Origin: a virus
Strand: one strand, 5' to 3'
Virus record (IMG/VR): IMGVR_UViG_3300031672_000013
Coordinates: 1 to 24,095 of that record
DNA length: 24,095 bases
In this document: positions 7,164-14,545 of the stretch, piece by piece
Layout: the number at the start of each line of letters is the position of its first letter
Numbering within the stretch: the first letter of the stretch is position 1
Notes under the pieces: generated by a model
Seen by the model: the letters and a program-made list of their open reading frames with translations, nothing else
Told to the model about the DNA's origin: nothing
The model's database searches: none
Made by a program: the position numbers and the translations under genes

Positions 7164-7504
7164 GTCGGCAATCTCAGTTGCCCGCGCAGATCCGGCAGGC
7201 TGACGCGCTGCATCGCCGCCGCCTGCGTCAGTGACGTCAATGCGCGGTCGTGCAAAAAGCGCACGGTGCGCAGCAGCTCGTCATCGGTGCGGGCGACGAA
7301 GTAGCCAGTGGTGGGATGACCGCAGAGGTGATGGCCGTCGCGACGCAGCGCCTCGATGACGTGACGCAGGGCGCGCTCGTCGGCCGGCCGGGCGTAGACG
7401 CCGGTCAGCTTGAGCACCAGGCTGCGGGCGCTGATGCCGTTGTCCTGGCCGATGTGGTCGCGCAGTGCGTCGAGCACGGCGTCTTGGGTGATCCAGTCGC
7501 TCAT
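7160..7504 (-). CDS. Small early protein, winged-helix-like, unknown function
   Basis: A 114-residue protein. Its middle (ADERALRHVIEALRRDGHHL, CGHPTTGYFVARTDDELLRT) resembles a winged helix with a hairpin ending in GYFVA. The C-terminal helix (LHDRALTSLTQAAAMQRVSL) resembles small regulators or replication accessory proteins of phages. I do not recognise an exact family. It is joined by ATGA at its start and by GTGA at its end to the flanking genes, so all three are translated as a unit. A nucleic-acid-binding role is inferred only. Confidence 0.7.
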   Translation of the reverse strand: MSDWITQDAVLDALRDHIGQDNGISARSLVLKLTGVYARPADERALRHVIEALRRDGHHLCGHPTTGYFVARTDDELLRTVRFLHDRALTSLTQAAAMQRVSLPDLRGQLRLPT

Positions 7505-8076
7505 GCGAGGCCCTCACGGGTGAGAAAGTCGGGGATCTCCGCCGCGGTCAGCGGCGCCAACTTGATGCGCTTGCGCGAGGCGTTTTCACTGGCGACGGCG
7601 TTGTCGATGCGTTGCTGCCGGCTGATGCGCTCCGGCGCGTGCTGGCCGGCCTTGAGCCCGGCGCGCAGCTCGGCCTCGCGCTTGTCTTCGATGCTGGCCG
7701 CGGCCTTGTCGGCCAGCCCGATGACGATCTCCAGCAGATAGCCGTGGCTCTTGAGCGGCAGCGTCAGCCGCGGACGGGCGTCGGTCATCTGTTCCAGCGC
7801 CTGACGCCACATGTCGCGCGTGACGCCCAAGTACTGGCCGCGACGGTGGATAAAGCCCGACCCCATCAGCGCTTCCAGATCGGCCAACAGCCGACGCGCC
7901 CGCGGCCAGGTCAGCACGCGCTTCGACGGGCGGAACAGGCTGACGTAGGCCAGCATCGGGATCCCCATCTGCGCCGGCGCGCGTGCCAGCAACTCGGCCA
8001 CGGCGCGGGCGTCGACGTCGGTGGCGAACTGCGCCATCGAGCCAACGGCGCCGCACTCCGGACAGATCAGACGCAT
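7501..8076 (-). CDS. Conserved early phage protein with N-terminal zinc ribbon half
   Basis: A 191-residue protein beginning MRLICPECGAVGSM, a CPxCG knuckle. No second cysteine pair is visible, so a full zinc ribbon would need dimerisation or other ligands. The next part (GIPMLAYVSLFRPSKRVLTW, RARRLLADLEALMGSGFIHR, RGQYLGVTRDMW, LTLPLKSHGYLLEIVIGLAD) is a pattern I have seen in conserved proteins of Mu-like and related prophages without assigned function. The C-terminal 60 residues are charged and helical. The start overlaps the upstream gene by 10 bases and the stop overlaps the downstream start as ATGA. A role in DNA transactions is plausible but unproven. Confidence 0.75.
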   Translation of the reverse strand: MRLICPECGAVGSMAQFATDVDARAVAELLARAPAQMGIPMLAYVSLFRPSKRVLTWPRARRLLADLEALMGSGFIHRRGQYLGVTRDMWRQALEQMTDARPRLTLPLKSHGYLLEIVIGLADKAAASIEDKREAELRAGLKAGQHAPERISRQQRIDNAVASENASRKRIKLAPLTAAEIPDFLTREGLA

Positions 8077-8318
8077 GGCTCTTCCTTGATCCGCTGCCAG
8101 GCGTAGTCGGTGATCGGATCGTGATCGAGCTGATTGACGATGCGGGATAGCGTGCTGTGCTGCTGCTCGCTGAGTGGGATGCCGCGCCGGATCAATTCGG
8201 AGACGCGGACGAGGAAATCGATGTCTCCGGAATCTATGGCCAAAGACGGGTTGCGCAGCAACTGCGCCGCTCGATCGACGAACGCCTCGTCGGTTAACGG
8301 TGCCCGAGCGCCACTCAT
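8067..8318 (-). CDS. Small early protein of unknown function
   Basis: An 83-residue protein (MSGARAPLTDEAFVDRAAQL...) predicted to be all helical, with LSEQQHSTLSRIVNQLDHDP near the end. No family is recognised. The start at 8318 is chosen because its ATG overlaps the stop of the preceding gene as ATGA. The frame is open upstream to 8456, but that extension lies wholly within the neighbouring gene. It overlaps the following gene by 10 bases. Context says only that it is an early-operon accessory protein. Confidence 0.65.
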   Translation of the reverse strand: MSGARAPLTDEAFVDRAAQLLRNPSLAIDSGDIDFLVRVSELIRRGIPLSEQQHSTLSRIVNQLDHDPITDYAWQRIKEEPCV

Positions 8319-8515
8319 GGCACGGACACCGATTCGAAATGACACAGGATCCGTGTTTGCAGGCGCTCGCATTGCTGCGGCGTGGGCCGCTGAAGTTTGG
8401 CGTTGCGCAGATCGCGACGCAGGGTCTCGGGCAGCAATTGCCAGTGGTGGCCGCACATCAGTGAGCCCGCTGCGATCGTCCAGCCGCAGCCGGGGACGGG
8501 ACAGGACTTGCTCAT
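8315..8515 (-). CDS. Small cysteine/histidine protein, putative zinc binder
   Basis: A 66-residue protein starting MSKSCPVPGCGWTI, followed by SLMCGHHWQLLPETLRRDLR. The CxxxxC ... CxHHW arrangement and the HWxxLPxxLRRDL helix form a pattern seen in many small phage proteins that probably bind one zinc ion. Function is unknown. The ATG at 8515 overlaps the stop of the 31-residue membrane peptide as ATGA, and its own stop overlaps the next start in the same way. The open frame continues upstream to 8563, but that part lies inside the neighbouring small gene. Confidence 0.72.
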   Translation of the reverse strand: MSKSCPVPGCGWTIAAGSLMCGHHWQLLPETLRRDLRNAKLQRPTPQQCERLQTRILCHFESVSVP

Positions 8516-8607
8516 GAGCGATCCCGGTGAATTGAAAAAAGCGCCATCACCGCGACTCCACACAGAAAGCCGAGTTCGAACAACGCGAATATTTCGATGT
8601 AAGTCAT
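8512..8607 (-). CDS. 31-residue single-pass membrane peptide
   Basis: A very short gene reading MTYIEIFALFELGFLCGVAV and ending ALFSIHRDRS. Residues about 4-25 form one hydrophobic helix, followed by a basic tail, so it should insert in the inner membrane with the C-terminus inside. Two things support it as real: its ATG overlaps the stop of the upstream gene as ATGA, and its TGA overlaps the start of the downstream gene as ATGA, the same joints used by its neighbours. It fills what would otherwise be an 88-base gap in a gap-free operon. Function is unknown. Confidence 0.6.
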   Translation of the reverse strand: MTYIEIFALFELGFLCGVAVMALFSIHRDRS

Positions 8608-8894
8608 CGCACCACCCTCACAGAGCGCCGGCGACGCCGGCCGATTTCATAGCTGCTGTTCAGGGGGATCGGCCGCTTGTCGCCAACGATCCGCAGCCCC
8701 GGTTTGTTGCCTTTTAATTTTTCAACGCGTCCGGTTTTGAGCAGGTGTTCCACCGCTCCCTTAAACCGGTGTCGGCTGGCGACAGACAGCCGACTGGCGA
8801 TGTCATCGTTGTTCAGCGGGCCTTTGGCTTGGATCAGCTCAACGATGTCCGCTGCCAGCGTGAGTTCGCTGTTCAGCAGTTCGGCCGCGCTCAT
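8604..8894 (-). CDS. Small winged-helix-like early protein
   Basis: A 96-residue protein. Residues 10-60 (ADIVELIQAKGPLNNDDIAS, RLSVASRHRFKGAVEHLLKT, GRVEKLKG) look like a winged helix: helix, helix-turn-helix, then a short hairpin. The C-terminal tail is strongly basic (IGRRRRRSVRVVR), suiting DNA or RNA binding. Start and stop both lie in ATGA joints. It is probably a small phage regulator or DNA-binding accessory factor, inferred from fold pattern and charge. No specific family is named. Confidence 0.72.
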   Translation of the reverse strand: MSAAELLNSELTLAADIVELIQAKGPLNNDDIASRLSVASRHRFKGAVEHLLKTGRVEKLKGNKPGLRIVGDKRPIPLNSSYEIGRRRRRSVRVVR

Positions 8895-9262
8895 GAGGTT
8901 GCTCCGGCAAATAGATTCAGGCCGTGCGCGAACGGCGGCACGGCTTCAAAATCCTGCTGCCATCTCACATCACAGCCGGCGAAGCGCGCGATGATGATGC
9001 GATACCGTTCGCGCTGCTCGATCGTGATCTGGGTGCACTGTTGACGCAGCGACTCGCCGCCTGCGACCAAATTCAGGAGCGGTCTGCGGGAGGCGCCCAG
9101 ATGGAGATCCTGCGACGCGACCTTGTAGCCCAGCGCACGGAGCTTGTGGATGGCGCCGGTGGCGCAACGCAGCCGGAACGTCAGCTCGGGCGTGAGCACG
9201 CGCAGCGGTTTTTCGGATGCTTTGATGGGGTTGATCATGGGGGTCTCCTCAGTGGGGTTCAT
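8891..9262 (-). CDS. Early-operon protein of unknown function
   Basis: A 123-residue protein (from the ATG at 9262), or 115 residues from the ATG at 9238 (MINPIKASEKPLRVLTPEL). Both starts have good ribosome sites: GGAGAA before the first and GAGGAG before the second. The first also overlaps the upstream stop as ATGA. Segments include LTFRLRCATGAIHKLRALGY and IEQRERYRIIIARFAGCDVR. It is basic and mixed helix/strand. I do not recognise the family, and context gives only an early role. Confidence 0.65.
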   Translation of the reverse strand: MNPTEETPMINPIKASEKPLRVLTPELTFRLRCATGAIHKLRALGYKVASQDLHLGASRRPLLNLVAGGESLRQQCTQITIEQRERYRIIIARFAGCDVRWQQDFEAVPPFAHGLNLFAGATS

Positions 9263-9591
9263 CGTTGCTTCTCCTTGCGGATGCTGTGCTCGCAGAGCGG
9301 GCAGGCGTGATACAACTGGATGTTGGTGGGGTTGGTCGGGGTGAACGGACGCCGCTGGTGCTCGATGCAGCGCTGGCGCGGGATCTCGCCGATCACCGGA
9401 CAGTCGACCATCGACGCCATCAAACCGCCCTCAACCGCCGCTTGAACGCTGATTAAATCGCCGTTGTAGGTGCCGCTGAGCACCTGGTTGACGACGGTCG
9501 GCGAATAGCCGATGCGCCGTGCCACGGTGGCTTGGGTGGCGTGGCGACAAGCGTCGCGCAGAACGTCCACCCAGCTCGCCGCGGCGCTCAC
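9259..9591 (-). CDS. Helix-turn-helix protein with C-terminal Cys/His cluster
   Basis: A 110-residue protein from a GTG at 9591, chosen because it overlaps the upstream TGA as GTGA; an ATG at 9627 would add 12 residues. Residues about 15-45 (CRHATQATVARRIGYSPTVV, NQVLSGTYNGD) form an XRE-type helix-turn-helix. The C-terminus has RCIEHQRRPF and YHACPLCEH, a likely zinc site. I know this combination as a recurring small protein of Mu-like prophages. It probably binds DNA, perhaps as an early-phase regulator, though its target cannot be read here. Confidence 0.75.
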   Translation of the reverse strand: MSAAASWVDVLRDACRHATQATVARRIGYSPTVVNQVLSGTYNGDLISVQAAVEGGLMASMVDCPVIGEIPRQRCIEHQRRPFTPTNPTNIQLYHACPLCEHSIRKEKQR

Positions 9592-10034
9592 GCGCTCACC
9601 GCCTTGCGCAGCGTCGCAATCTCGCACTCGGGGTCGGTCATGCCCGCGCAGGCGCGCACGCAGCGCATGGCGCGCTCGTATTCATTGCGCGTGATGACCA
9701 CCGGCTTTTCGCCGGCCGTGAGGTAATGCGGCAGCAGGTTGGGATCGCGCAGCTGCTGCTTGCCGATGCGGGGCGCGTGCGGGCCGGTATCGCGGATCAG
9801 CAAATAGACCGGATGACCGCAGGGCACGCCGTATTGGCGCGGCTGCACCTGGCGCACATAGCCGTTTTGCAGCAGCGCGTAGATATAACGGCGGCTTTGA
9901 ACGGCACTGACCTCGGCCGTGGCCTGCACCTCGGCGGTGGAGAAACGCCGGAGCATGCGCATGGACTGCCACATGCGGCTGCGGCCTTCCGTGGGGGCCA
10001 TTGGCGTGCGCTGCACGGACCCTGTAGTGCTCAT
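9588..10034 (-). CDS. Winged-helix protein following MuB
   Basis: A 148-residue protein whose ATG at 10034 overlaps the MuB stop codon as TAATG. After a polar N-terminus, residues about 20-65 (MWQSMRMLRRFSTAEVQATA, SRRYIYALLQNGYVRQVQPR) look like a winged helix used for DNA binding. The C-terminal part (LTAGEKPVVITRNEYERAMR, CVRACAGMTDPECEIATLRK) is helical with a cysteine cluster. Its place directly after the B gene is seen in several Mu-like phages, but no function is established. An open frame upstream to 10112 lies inside MuB and is not counted. Confidence 0.72.
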   Translation of the reverse strand: MSTTGSVQRTPMAPTEGRSRMWQSMRMLRRFSTAEVQATAEVSAVQSRRYIYALLQNGYVRQVQPRQYGVPCGHPVYLLIRDTGPHAPRIGKQQLRDPNLLPHYLTAGEKPVVITRNEYERAMRCVRACAGMTDPECEIATLRKAVSA

Positions 10035-10777
10035 TAGCGTGGGCCTCCCGTGGGTGGTGGCTGGCCGTTGTTGTCGGGTGCGCCGCCGGTGAAGAACTGC
10101 CGCCGGCCCCACTCGCTGGCGCCGATGCTCGCCATGCCGCGCGAGCGCGCGTATTGCTCGACCCGTGCCAGACCCACGACGATCAACCGCGTGCTGCCCA
10201 GCGCCTTCCGGGTCAGCTGGGCCACCAGATCAGGCTGCACGATGACTTCGCAGAGTTCCTTGGCAATTTTGGCCGCATCTTCTTCGTCCAGCGGCTGGAA
10301 GTGCACGTCCTGCATGATGCGGCCGGTGAGCTGCTTGCGGTGGGCCAGGCGCTGATCGATGCCGCCCATGCCGATCAACACCACCGGCACCGTGGCCATG
10401 TCGTGCAGATCGCGCAGCGACTCGGTCATCCGCTTGGAGTCGACCAGGTAATCGGCCTCGTCCACAAACAGCGGCCGGCCGGACATCGTCAGGCTCTCGA
10501 TGCAGTCCATCATCATCGCCGCGCAGGATCCACGCGACTCGCGGCCCAGCTCGCGCAGGATGGCGGTGAGCATCGCCGCTGGCGTCCAGGTCGCCATCGC
10601 CCGCACCACTACACCGTTGCAGTGGTTGCGATACCAGGCCACGGCGGTGCTCTTGCCGTAGCCGGTTTCACCGTGCACCAGCCCCATGCCCGGCATCCCG
10701 GCCGGGCGGCGGATCAAGGCCTCACCGGCCTCGGTCAGCCGGGCGACGTTCTTGACGGCAACCGTCTTGCTCTTCAT
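10034..10777 (-). CDS. MuB-like AAA+ ATPase, transposition target activator
   Basis: A 247-residue AAA+ protein. Walker A is GETGYGKST at residues 36-44 and Walker B is PLFVDEAD at residues 102-109. A sensor-like region follows (TVPVVLIGMGG), then TGRIMQDVHFQPLDEEDAAK. Phage Mu B polymerises on DNA with ATP, selects target DNA away from Mu ends and stimulates the transposase. This is the shorter B/TnpB form without an obvious long N-terminal helix-turn-helix domain. The ATG lies 3 bases after the transposase stop and AGGAG precedes it, so A and B are co-translated. The Gly/Pro-rich C-terminal tail is probably disordered. Confidence 0.9.
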   Translation of the reverse strand: MKSKTVAVKNVARLTEAGEALIRRPAGMPGMGLVHGETGYGKSTAVAWYRNHCNGVVVRAMATWTPAAMLTAILRELGRESRGSCAAMMMDCIESLTMSGRPLFVDEADYLVDSKRMTESLRDLHDMATVPVVLIGMGGIDQRLAHRKQLTGRIMQDVHFQPLDEEDAAKIAKELCEVIVQPDLVAQLTRKALGSTRLIVVGLARVEQYARSRGMASIGASEWGRRQFFTGGAPDNNGQPPPTGGPR

Positions 10778-10780
10778 GAT

Positions 10781-12679
10781 TCATGCTCCTGTGGTAAACC
10801 CGTCGTCAAAACGGGCGGTGGTCTCCGATGCCGGCGCGTCAACGCCGGCATCGTCGTTTTCAAAACCTTGCTGCATCAGCCGCTGTGCGGCGTACTCCGA
10901 GCTGGTCTGGTAAATGGCCAGCCAGCGCGCCTCGGCGGCGTCGATCTTTTCCATGCCTTCCAGCGCGCAGGCGCGGGCGTAGCGGTGATCGGAGGTCTCG
11001 GATTCCTCGGCGTCGGCTTGCATTTCGGCAGCGACGTGTGCGAGGACGGCGGTGGAGACGGGACGTGCTATCGGTTGCGATGGTGTCGACGGCGATGCCA
11101 GCCGATGGCCCGCATCCAACAGCTGATGCGCCAGTGCCGGCGTCTCGACGTGCATCGGCGCATCGAGCGCGTCGATCATGGCGGCGGTGGTGATGGGCCG
11201 ATGAGCTCGTGCCGCGGCCTCGTCGGCATGCGCTTGCAGGCGTTTCTGCTGACCCTTGAGCGAGCGCGCCCGGCGATCCGCCAACACATTCTCAGCCGCC
11301 CAGGGTCTCTTTTCGACCAAGAGTGCTTCGCAAACCAGGCGCCCCTTGCTGTCGCGTATCCAGACCTTGGATTCGTCGTGGATGTCGTACTCGACCACGA
11401 CCTTACGTCGCTCGTATTGCGCCAGCTCAGCGGCCTTGTAAAAGCGGTTCTCGAAGCGGACTTCCCAGCTGCGCACGCTGGCTTCCCGGCGCGGACGCAT
11501 GAGCACGTCCAGTGGCAGATGCAATGGGTTGGGATTGAGCTGCTCCCAGAGTTGATTGGGCGTCTGGCCGTCGAGTGACTTCTTCGCCGTGTTGTTGTAG
11601 GTCTCAATGTAGTCGCGCACCGCATCGTGGTACTGCTCGAACGTGGGGATGGAGATATCACCGCGTTTGATCCGCATGGCCAACCGCGACAGTTCGTCAT
11701 CGGTGCGGCAATGCCCGCAGAACGCCGGAAACCGCTTGCCCAAACGCTCCTCGAACCAGCGGAACCACCCCTCCTGCAAGCCCTTCCCCCGCGCGTTGCC
11801 GGGGATCGTGGTGACTGCCGTGATGTCCAGACGCGCATAGAAGCCGGTGGCCTCGTCGCTCAGCATCTTGTTGACGTAGCCGCTGCCGGGATCGGTATGC
11901 AGCATCACCGGCACATGACCGTAATTGCGGATGGCGCTGCTCAAGGCATAGAGCACGTCGATGGAGTTCTCGAACTCGCCCAGCCACCAACCGGTGATCT
12001 TGCTGCTGCGCACGTCGATGAAGGTGGTCAGCTCCGGGCGAAAGTGCTTTCCGGTTTGCGGGTGCTGCACATAGTCATCGCAACAATGCCCATCAGCCTC
12101 ATAGACATCGCCGACGTTGAGCACCGTGACATCGCGCCGCACATGCGGGCGGATATTCTGATCGTAGTAATGACCGCCGACGCGCTTGCGCGAGGTCTCG
12201 GTCTGGTTGCTGGGCAGTGATTTGAGATAGCGGCGCACGCGGCTTTCGCTGGCGCTGTCGAAGCCTTCCTGGCGCAGCCAATAAGCCACCGTGCTGTAGG
12301 CCGGTCGCTGGGGCTGGGCAAACAGGCGTTGTGCCCGCACTTCCCAGCCGTAAGCCTTGCGCACGCGGCCGGTGTATCCCGGCGCAAGCGCTTCCACTCC
12401 ATTCTGCGACAAGGCCGATGCCCAGCGTCGCAACGCCGGTTCGCTCGGTGTTTTGCCGAGCAGCCGGATGGCGTTGTTATGCAGCCCTGCACGAATCTCG
12501 CACACGACCGACCGGAGCGCCGCACGCTGGCTCTGCCATTCCATCCGCTCGACCACGCGGCGCGCAATGGCACTGCGCGTAAGGGCAATCTGTCTCATGG
12601 ATTCCGGCAGTTGCTCCCAAACACCGGGCTGGCGCTGGGCCAGCTCGCTGGCAGGGCGTAGGGCGACGACGGGCGGCAT
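10781..12679 (-). CDS. MuA-like DDE transposase
   Basis: A 632-residue transposase. The N-terminal 180 residues are helical DNA-binding regions. The integrase core follows: D196 in YEADGHCCD, D263 in MLHTDPGSGY and E303 in GKGLQEGWFRWFEE form the likely DDE triad. D-to-D spacing is 67 residues, as in Mu A, while D-to-E is 40 rather than 56. A beta-barrel-like domain follows (SWEVRFENRFYKAAELAQYE), then a long Ala/Glu-rich C-terminal region of the kind that contacts MuB and ClpX in Mu. It cuts phage ends and joins them to target DNA for integration and replicative transposition. It starts 8 bases after the preceding gene. Confidence 0.95.
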   Translation of the reverse strand: MPPVVALRPASELAQRQPGVWEQLPESMRQIALTRSAIARRVVERMEWQSQRAALRSVVCEIRAGLHNNAIRLLGKTPSEPALRRWASALSQNGVEALAPGYTGRVRKAYGWEVRAQRLFAQPQRPAYSTVAYWLRQEGFDSASESRVRRYLKSLPSNQTETSRKRVGGHYYDQNIRPHVRRDVTVLNVGDVYEADGHCCDDYVQHPQTGKHFRPELTTFIDVRSSKITGWWLGEFENSIDVLYALSSAIRNYGHVPVMLHTDPGSGYVNKMLSDEATGFYARLDITAVTTIPGNARGKGLQEGWFRWFEERLGKRFPAFCGHCRTDDELSRLAMRIKRGDISIPTFEQYHDAVRDYIETYNNTAKKSLDGQTPNQLWEQLNPNPLHLPLDVLMRPRREASVRSWEVRFENRFYKAAELAQYERRKVVVEYDIHDESKVWIRDSKGRLVCEALLVEKRPWAAENVLADRRARSLKGQQKRLQAHADEAAARAHRPITTAAMIDALDAPMHVETPALAHQLLDAGHRLASPSTPSQPIARPVSTAVLAHVAAEMQADAEESETSDHRYARACALEGMEKIDAAEARWLAIYQTSSEYAAQRLMQQGFENDDAGVDAPASETTARFDDGFTTGA

Positions 12680-12687
12680 GACTCAGC

Positions 12688-13722
12688 TCAGACGTTCCCG
12701 GTGCCGAGCTTGCGACCTCTGCGGCCAGGGCGGCTGTTGGCGCGGTCGATATCGCGCAGGGCAAAGTCCTTGCGTGCGGCCTGGAAGATCTGGCAGCGGG
12801 CCGCTTCGCAGCGCTCGGCTTCCGCTGGCGACAGCAGGTGATCGGGTGCCACGCCGAGGGTGATGTCATCGCCGAAGCTGGCGCGCAAGCGGTCTGCCAG
12901 GGCGGCTGCGCGGACACCCGCAGCGTAGATGGTGTGATACAACGTACCGGCGGCGGCTTGCTGATGGCGCGCACGCTCCGCTCGATCCTGCTGACCGGCC
13001 GGCGCATTCAGCAGATGTTTGTCGATGGCCTCGGTGAGGATATCCAAGGCGGTGGAGAGCGCTTGGCCTTGGCAGACGGCTTCGGATCGGGCCGCGACCG
13101 CCCAATGGGCAAGATCGAAGCCAGCCGCTTCATGTTCGATGACCTGCTTTTCGAGGCGTGCTTCCTCGGCGTCGCTGGCCAGCTTGCGATTTTCGGCATG
13201 CAGTTTGGCGAGTTCACGTTTTAGATCGCGCACGGATAGCGAGGCTTCGCCGTCCAGCCGATCTTCGGCCAGCAGATACTCGACGACTTCCGGGTCGGCA
13301 TTGACCAGCGGTATAATTTTTGAAGGCGGCAGCCCTGCGATGCGGCGCGCGTGGTCTGGCGGCAATGCGGCCACGTAACGAGCGATCTGCATGGCGCGCT
13401 GGGCTTGGCGTGGCTGTACGTCTACCGCAGAGAGAGCTTGCCAAAAGCCGCCTTCGGAACTTAACGATGGCGCTGTCGCTAAGTCTTTTCGTGTGCCTTG
13501 TATGCAGCTGACTGCCTTGAGCCGCAGAAAATAGGCTCCAGCACGCAGCACACTGAACTCGGCACGATTGAGTTCCTCGGCGCCCAGCGCAGCCAGCACA
13601 TCCTGCGATGCGCTCAGATCCACGCGGGCAATTTGTTCCAACTGTTCGAACTGTGTCGCAGATACCGTGGTGGTATCGATGCTGGCCATTTCAGAGATGG
13701 CGGTTTTTTCTGGTGTATTCAT
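12688..13722 (-). CDS. Conserved coiled-coil protein upstream of the transposase (DUF3102-like)
   Basis: A 344-residue, mainly helical protein. Residues about 40-150 include RAGAYFLRLKAVSCIQGTRK, FWQALSAVDVQPRQAQRAMQ and IAGLPPSKIIPLVNADPEVV, a pattern like DUF3102 and ParB-helical proteins. A coiled coil follows (LKRELAKLHAENRKLASDAE). The C-terminus is basic (RPGRRGRKLG). Similar proteins precede the transposase in some Mu-like phages, and their role is not settled. DNA binding or support of transposition is inferred. A run of six G bases just before its ATG serves as ribosome site, and the previous gene's TAG directly abuts this ATG. Confidence 0.75.
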   Translation of the reverse strand: MNTPEKTAISEMASIDTTTVSATQFEQLEQIARVDLSASQDVLAALGAEELNRAEFSVLRAGAYFLRLKAVSCIQGTRKDLATAPSLSSEGGFWQALSAVDVQPRQAQRAMQIARYVAALPPDHARRIAGLPPSKIIPLVNADPEVVEYLLAEDRLDGEASLSVRDLKRELAKLHAENRKLASDAEEARLEKQVIEHEAAGFDLAHWAVAARSEAVCQGQALSTALDILTEAIDKHLLNAPAGQQDRAERARHQQAAAGTLYHTIYAAGVRAAALADRLRASFGDDITLGVAPDHLLSPAEAERCEAARCQIFQAARKDFALRDIDRANSRPGRRGRKLGTGNV

Positions 13723-14229
13723 CTATCCCCCCAATCGGGTTTGCTGCTCACGGATCACGCGGCGCAGCCGCGCGGACTGAATCAGGTTCTCGCCCAGGTG
13801 CTGGGCTTCCATCTCACGCGCGTCCACCAACCCGAAGCCCAGCGCGGCGGCGACGACGCGGAGCGGCTCTTCGCTGTTGGTGGCGCTGCAGAACGCAGCG
13901 AGATAACGCAGCGGAAACGTGTGCTCTTCGACTTTGCTGGCCGCTGTCCAGGCGTTGATCTGGCGCAGGGTCACGGGCTTGTCCAATTCCGGCAGGAGCC
14001 GGTTCATGGCATCGACGATCCGTTCCCGGCTCAGACCGGCGGTGCGGGCCTGGCGGATCGCGGTGTTGAGTGCTCCCAGCAGTTCGTAGTGGATGTCCAG
14101 ATCGAGCGCAGGAGCCGAGCTCAACGTGGGCCTTTCGAGTTGCCGGAAAAGATCGGGCTGATCTGTGGAGATAGAATCTCGCCCGTTGGCCGGTGACGGA
14201 CGGCCCCGTCTGTGCGAACCTACCGACAT
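13723..14229 (-). CDS. Conserved Mu-like early protein of unknown function
   Basis: A 168-residue protein from the ATG at 14229, which has AGGA six bases upstream. Its core (IHYELLGALNTAIRQARTAG, LSRERIVDAMNRLLPELDKP, VTLRQINAWTAASKVEEHTF, LAAFCSATNSEEPLRVVAAA) is a pattern conserved in Mu-like prophages next to ner and the transposase. The VTLRQINAWTAASK part suggests a DNA-binding or regulatory helix pair, but no function is known. It ends directly against the next ATG. The open frame upstream to 14349 overlaps the Ner-like gene and is not counted. Confidence 0.78.
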   Translation of the reverse strand: MSVGSHRRGRPSPANGRDSISTDQPDLFRQLERPTLSSAPALDLDIHYELLGALNTAIRQARTAGLSRERIVDAMNRLLPELDKPVTLRQINAWTAASKVEEHTFPLRYLAAFCSATNSEEPLRVVAAALGFGLVDAREMEAQHLGENLIQSARLRRVIREQQTRLGG

Positions 14230-14251
14230 GGAGAATCCTGGAATGAGGTCA

Positions 14252-14479
14252 TTAGCGACACGCAGCCTTACGCGTGCGGACGACTGGATAACGCCCCGGC
14301 CAGATTTGATTGACGGGACGGCCGATAATCCTGGCGATCTCCGTCGCAACGCGAACGTTGTACCTTCTACTCTTGATCACAGCGCAGACCATGCTGCGCG
14401 AGAGCTTGACCTTGCGTCCGACTGCGGCAGCATTGGAGGCATGGAGCTTCAATTCGGCTTGGATGAAGGCGGGGTGCAC
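14252..14479 (-). CDS. ner: Ner-like early regulator
   Basis: A 75-residue protein from a GTG at 14479, the same size as Mu Ner. It reads HPAFIQAELKLHASNAAAVG, then RKVKLSRSMVCAVIKS, then IARIIGRPVNQIWPGRY. The IWPxRY ending and the helix-turn-helix are typical of the Ner/Nlp family. Ner is a Cro-like protein that turns down early and repressor transcription. It is the first gene of the leftward early operon and faces the repressor gene, as in Mu. The start is uncertain: no good ribosome site precedes the GTG, and the frame is open back to an ATG at 14542 and to 14662. Confidence 0.75.
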   Translation of the reverse strand: MHPAFIQAELKLHASNAAAVGRKVKLSRSMVCAVIKSRRYNVRVATEIARIIGRPVNQIWPGRYPVVRTRKAACR

Positions 14480-14485
14480 GGTGTC

Positions 14486-14545
14486 TACAAGTTGGCGCTG
14501 TATGTTTACTTGTAACCACAATACAACTGTTTGTTGACACATGCA
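14486..14545. promoter_or_regulatory. Divergent repressor/early control region with TTGTA/TACAA sites
   Basis: Between ner and the repressor lie three half-sites: TACAA at 14486-14490, TTGTA at 14510-14514 and TACAA at 14522-14526. The last two form a dyad TTGTA-N7-TACAA, a likely operator for Ner or the repressor. On the minus strand TTGCAT, 17 bases, TATTGT is a weak match to a sigma-70 promoter reading into ner and overlapping the dyad. On the plus strand a TTGACA at 14534-14539 abuts the repressor ATG but has no good -10. These calls are by eye. Confidence 0.45.

Noticed and set aside
7226-7246. TGCGTCA-like sequence resembling the end repeat
   Set aside because: Only the first seven bases agree and it lies in a coding gene; probably chance.
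10154-11578. Long plus-strand open frame of 474 codons
   Set aside because: It is antisense to MuB and MuA, which carry clear catalytic motifs; its own translation has no domain pattern.
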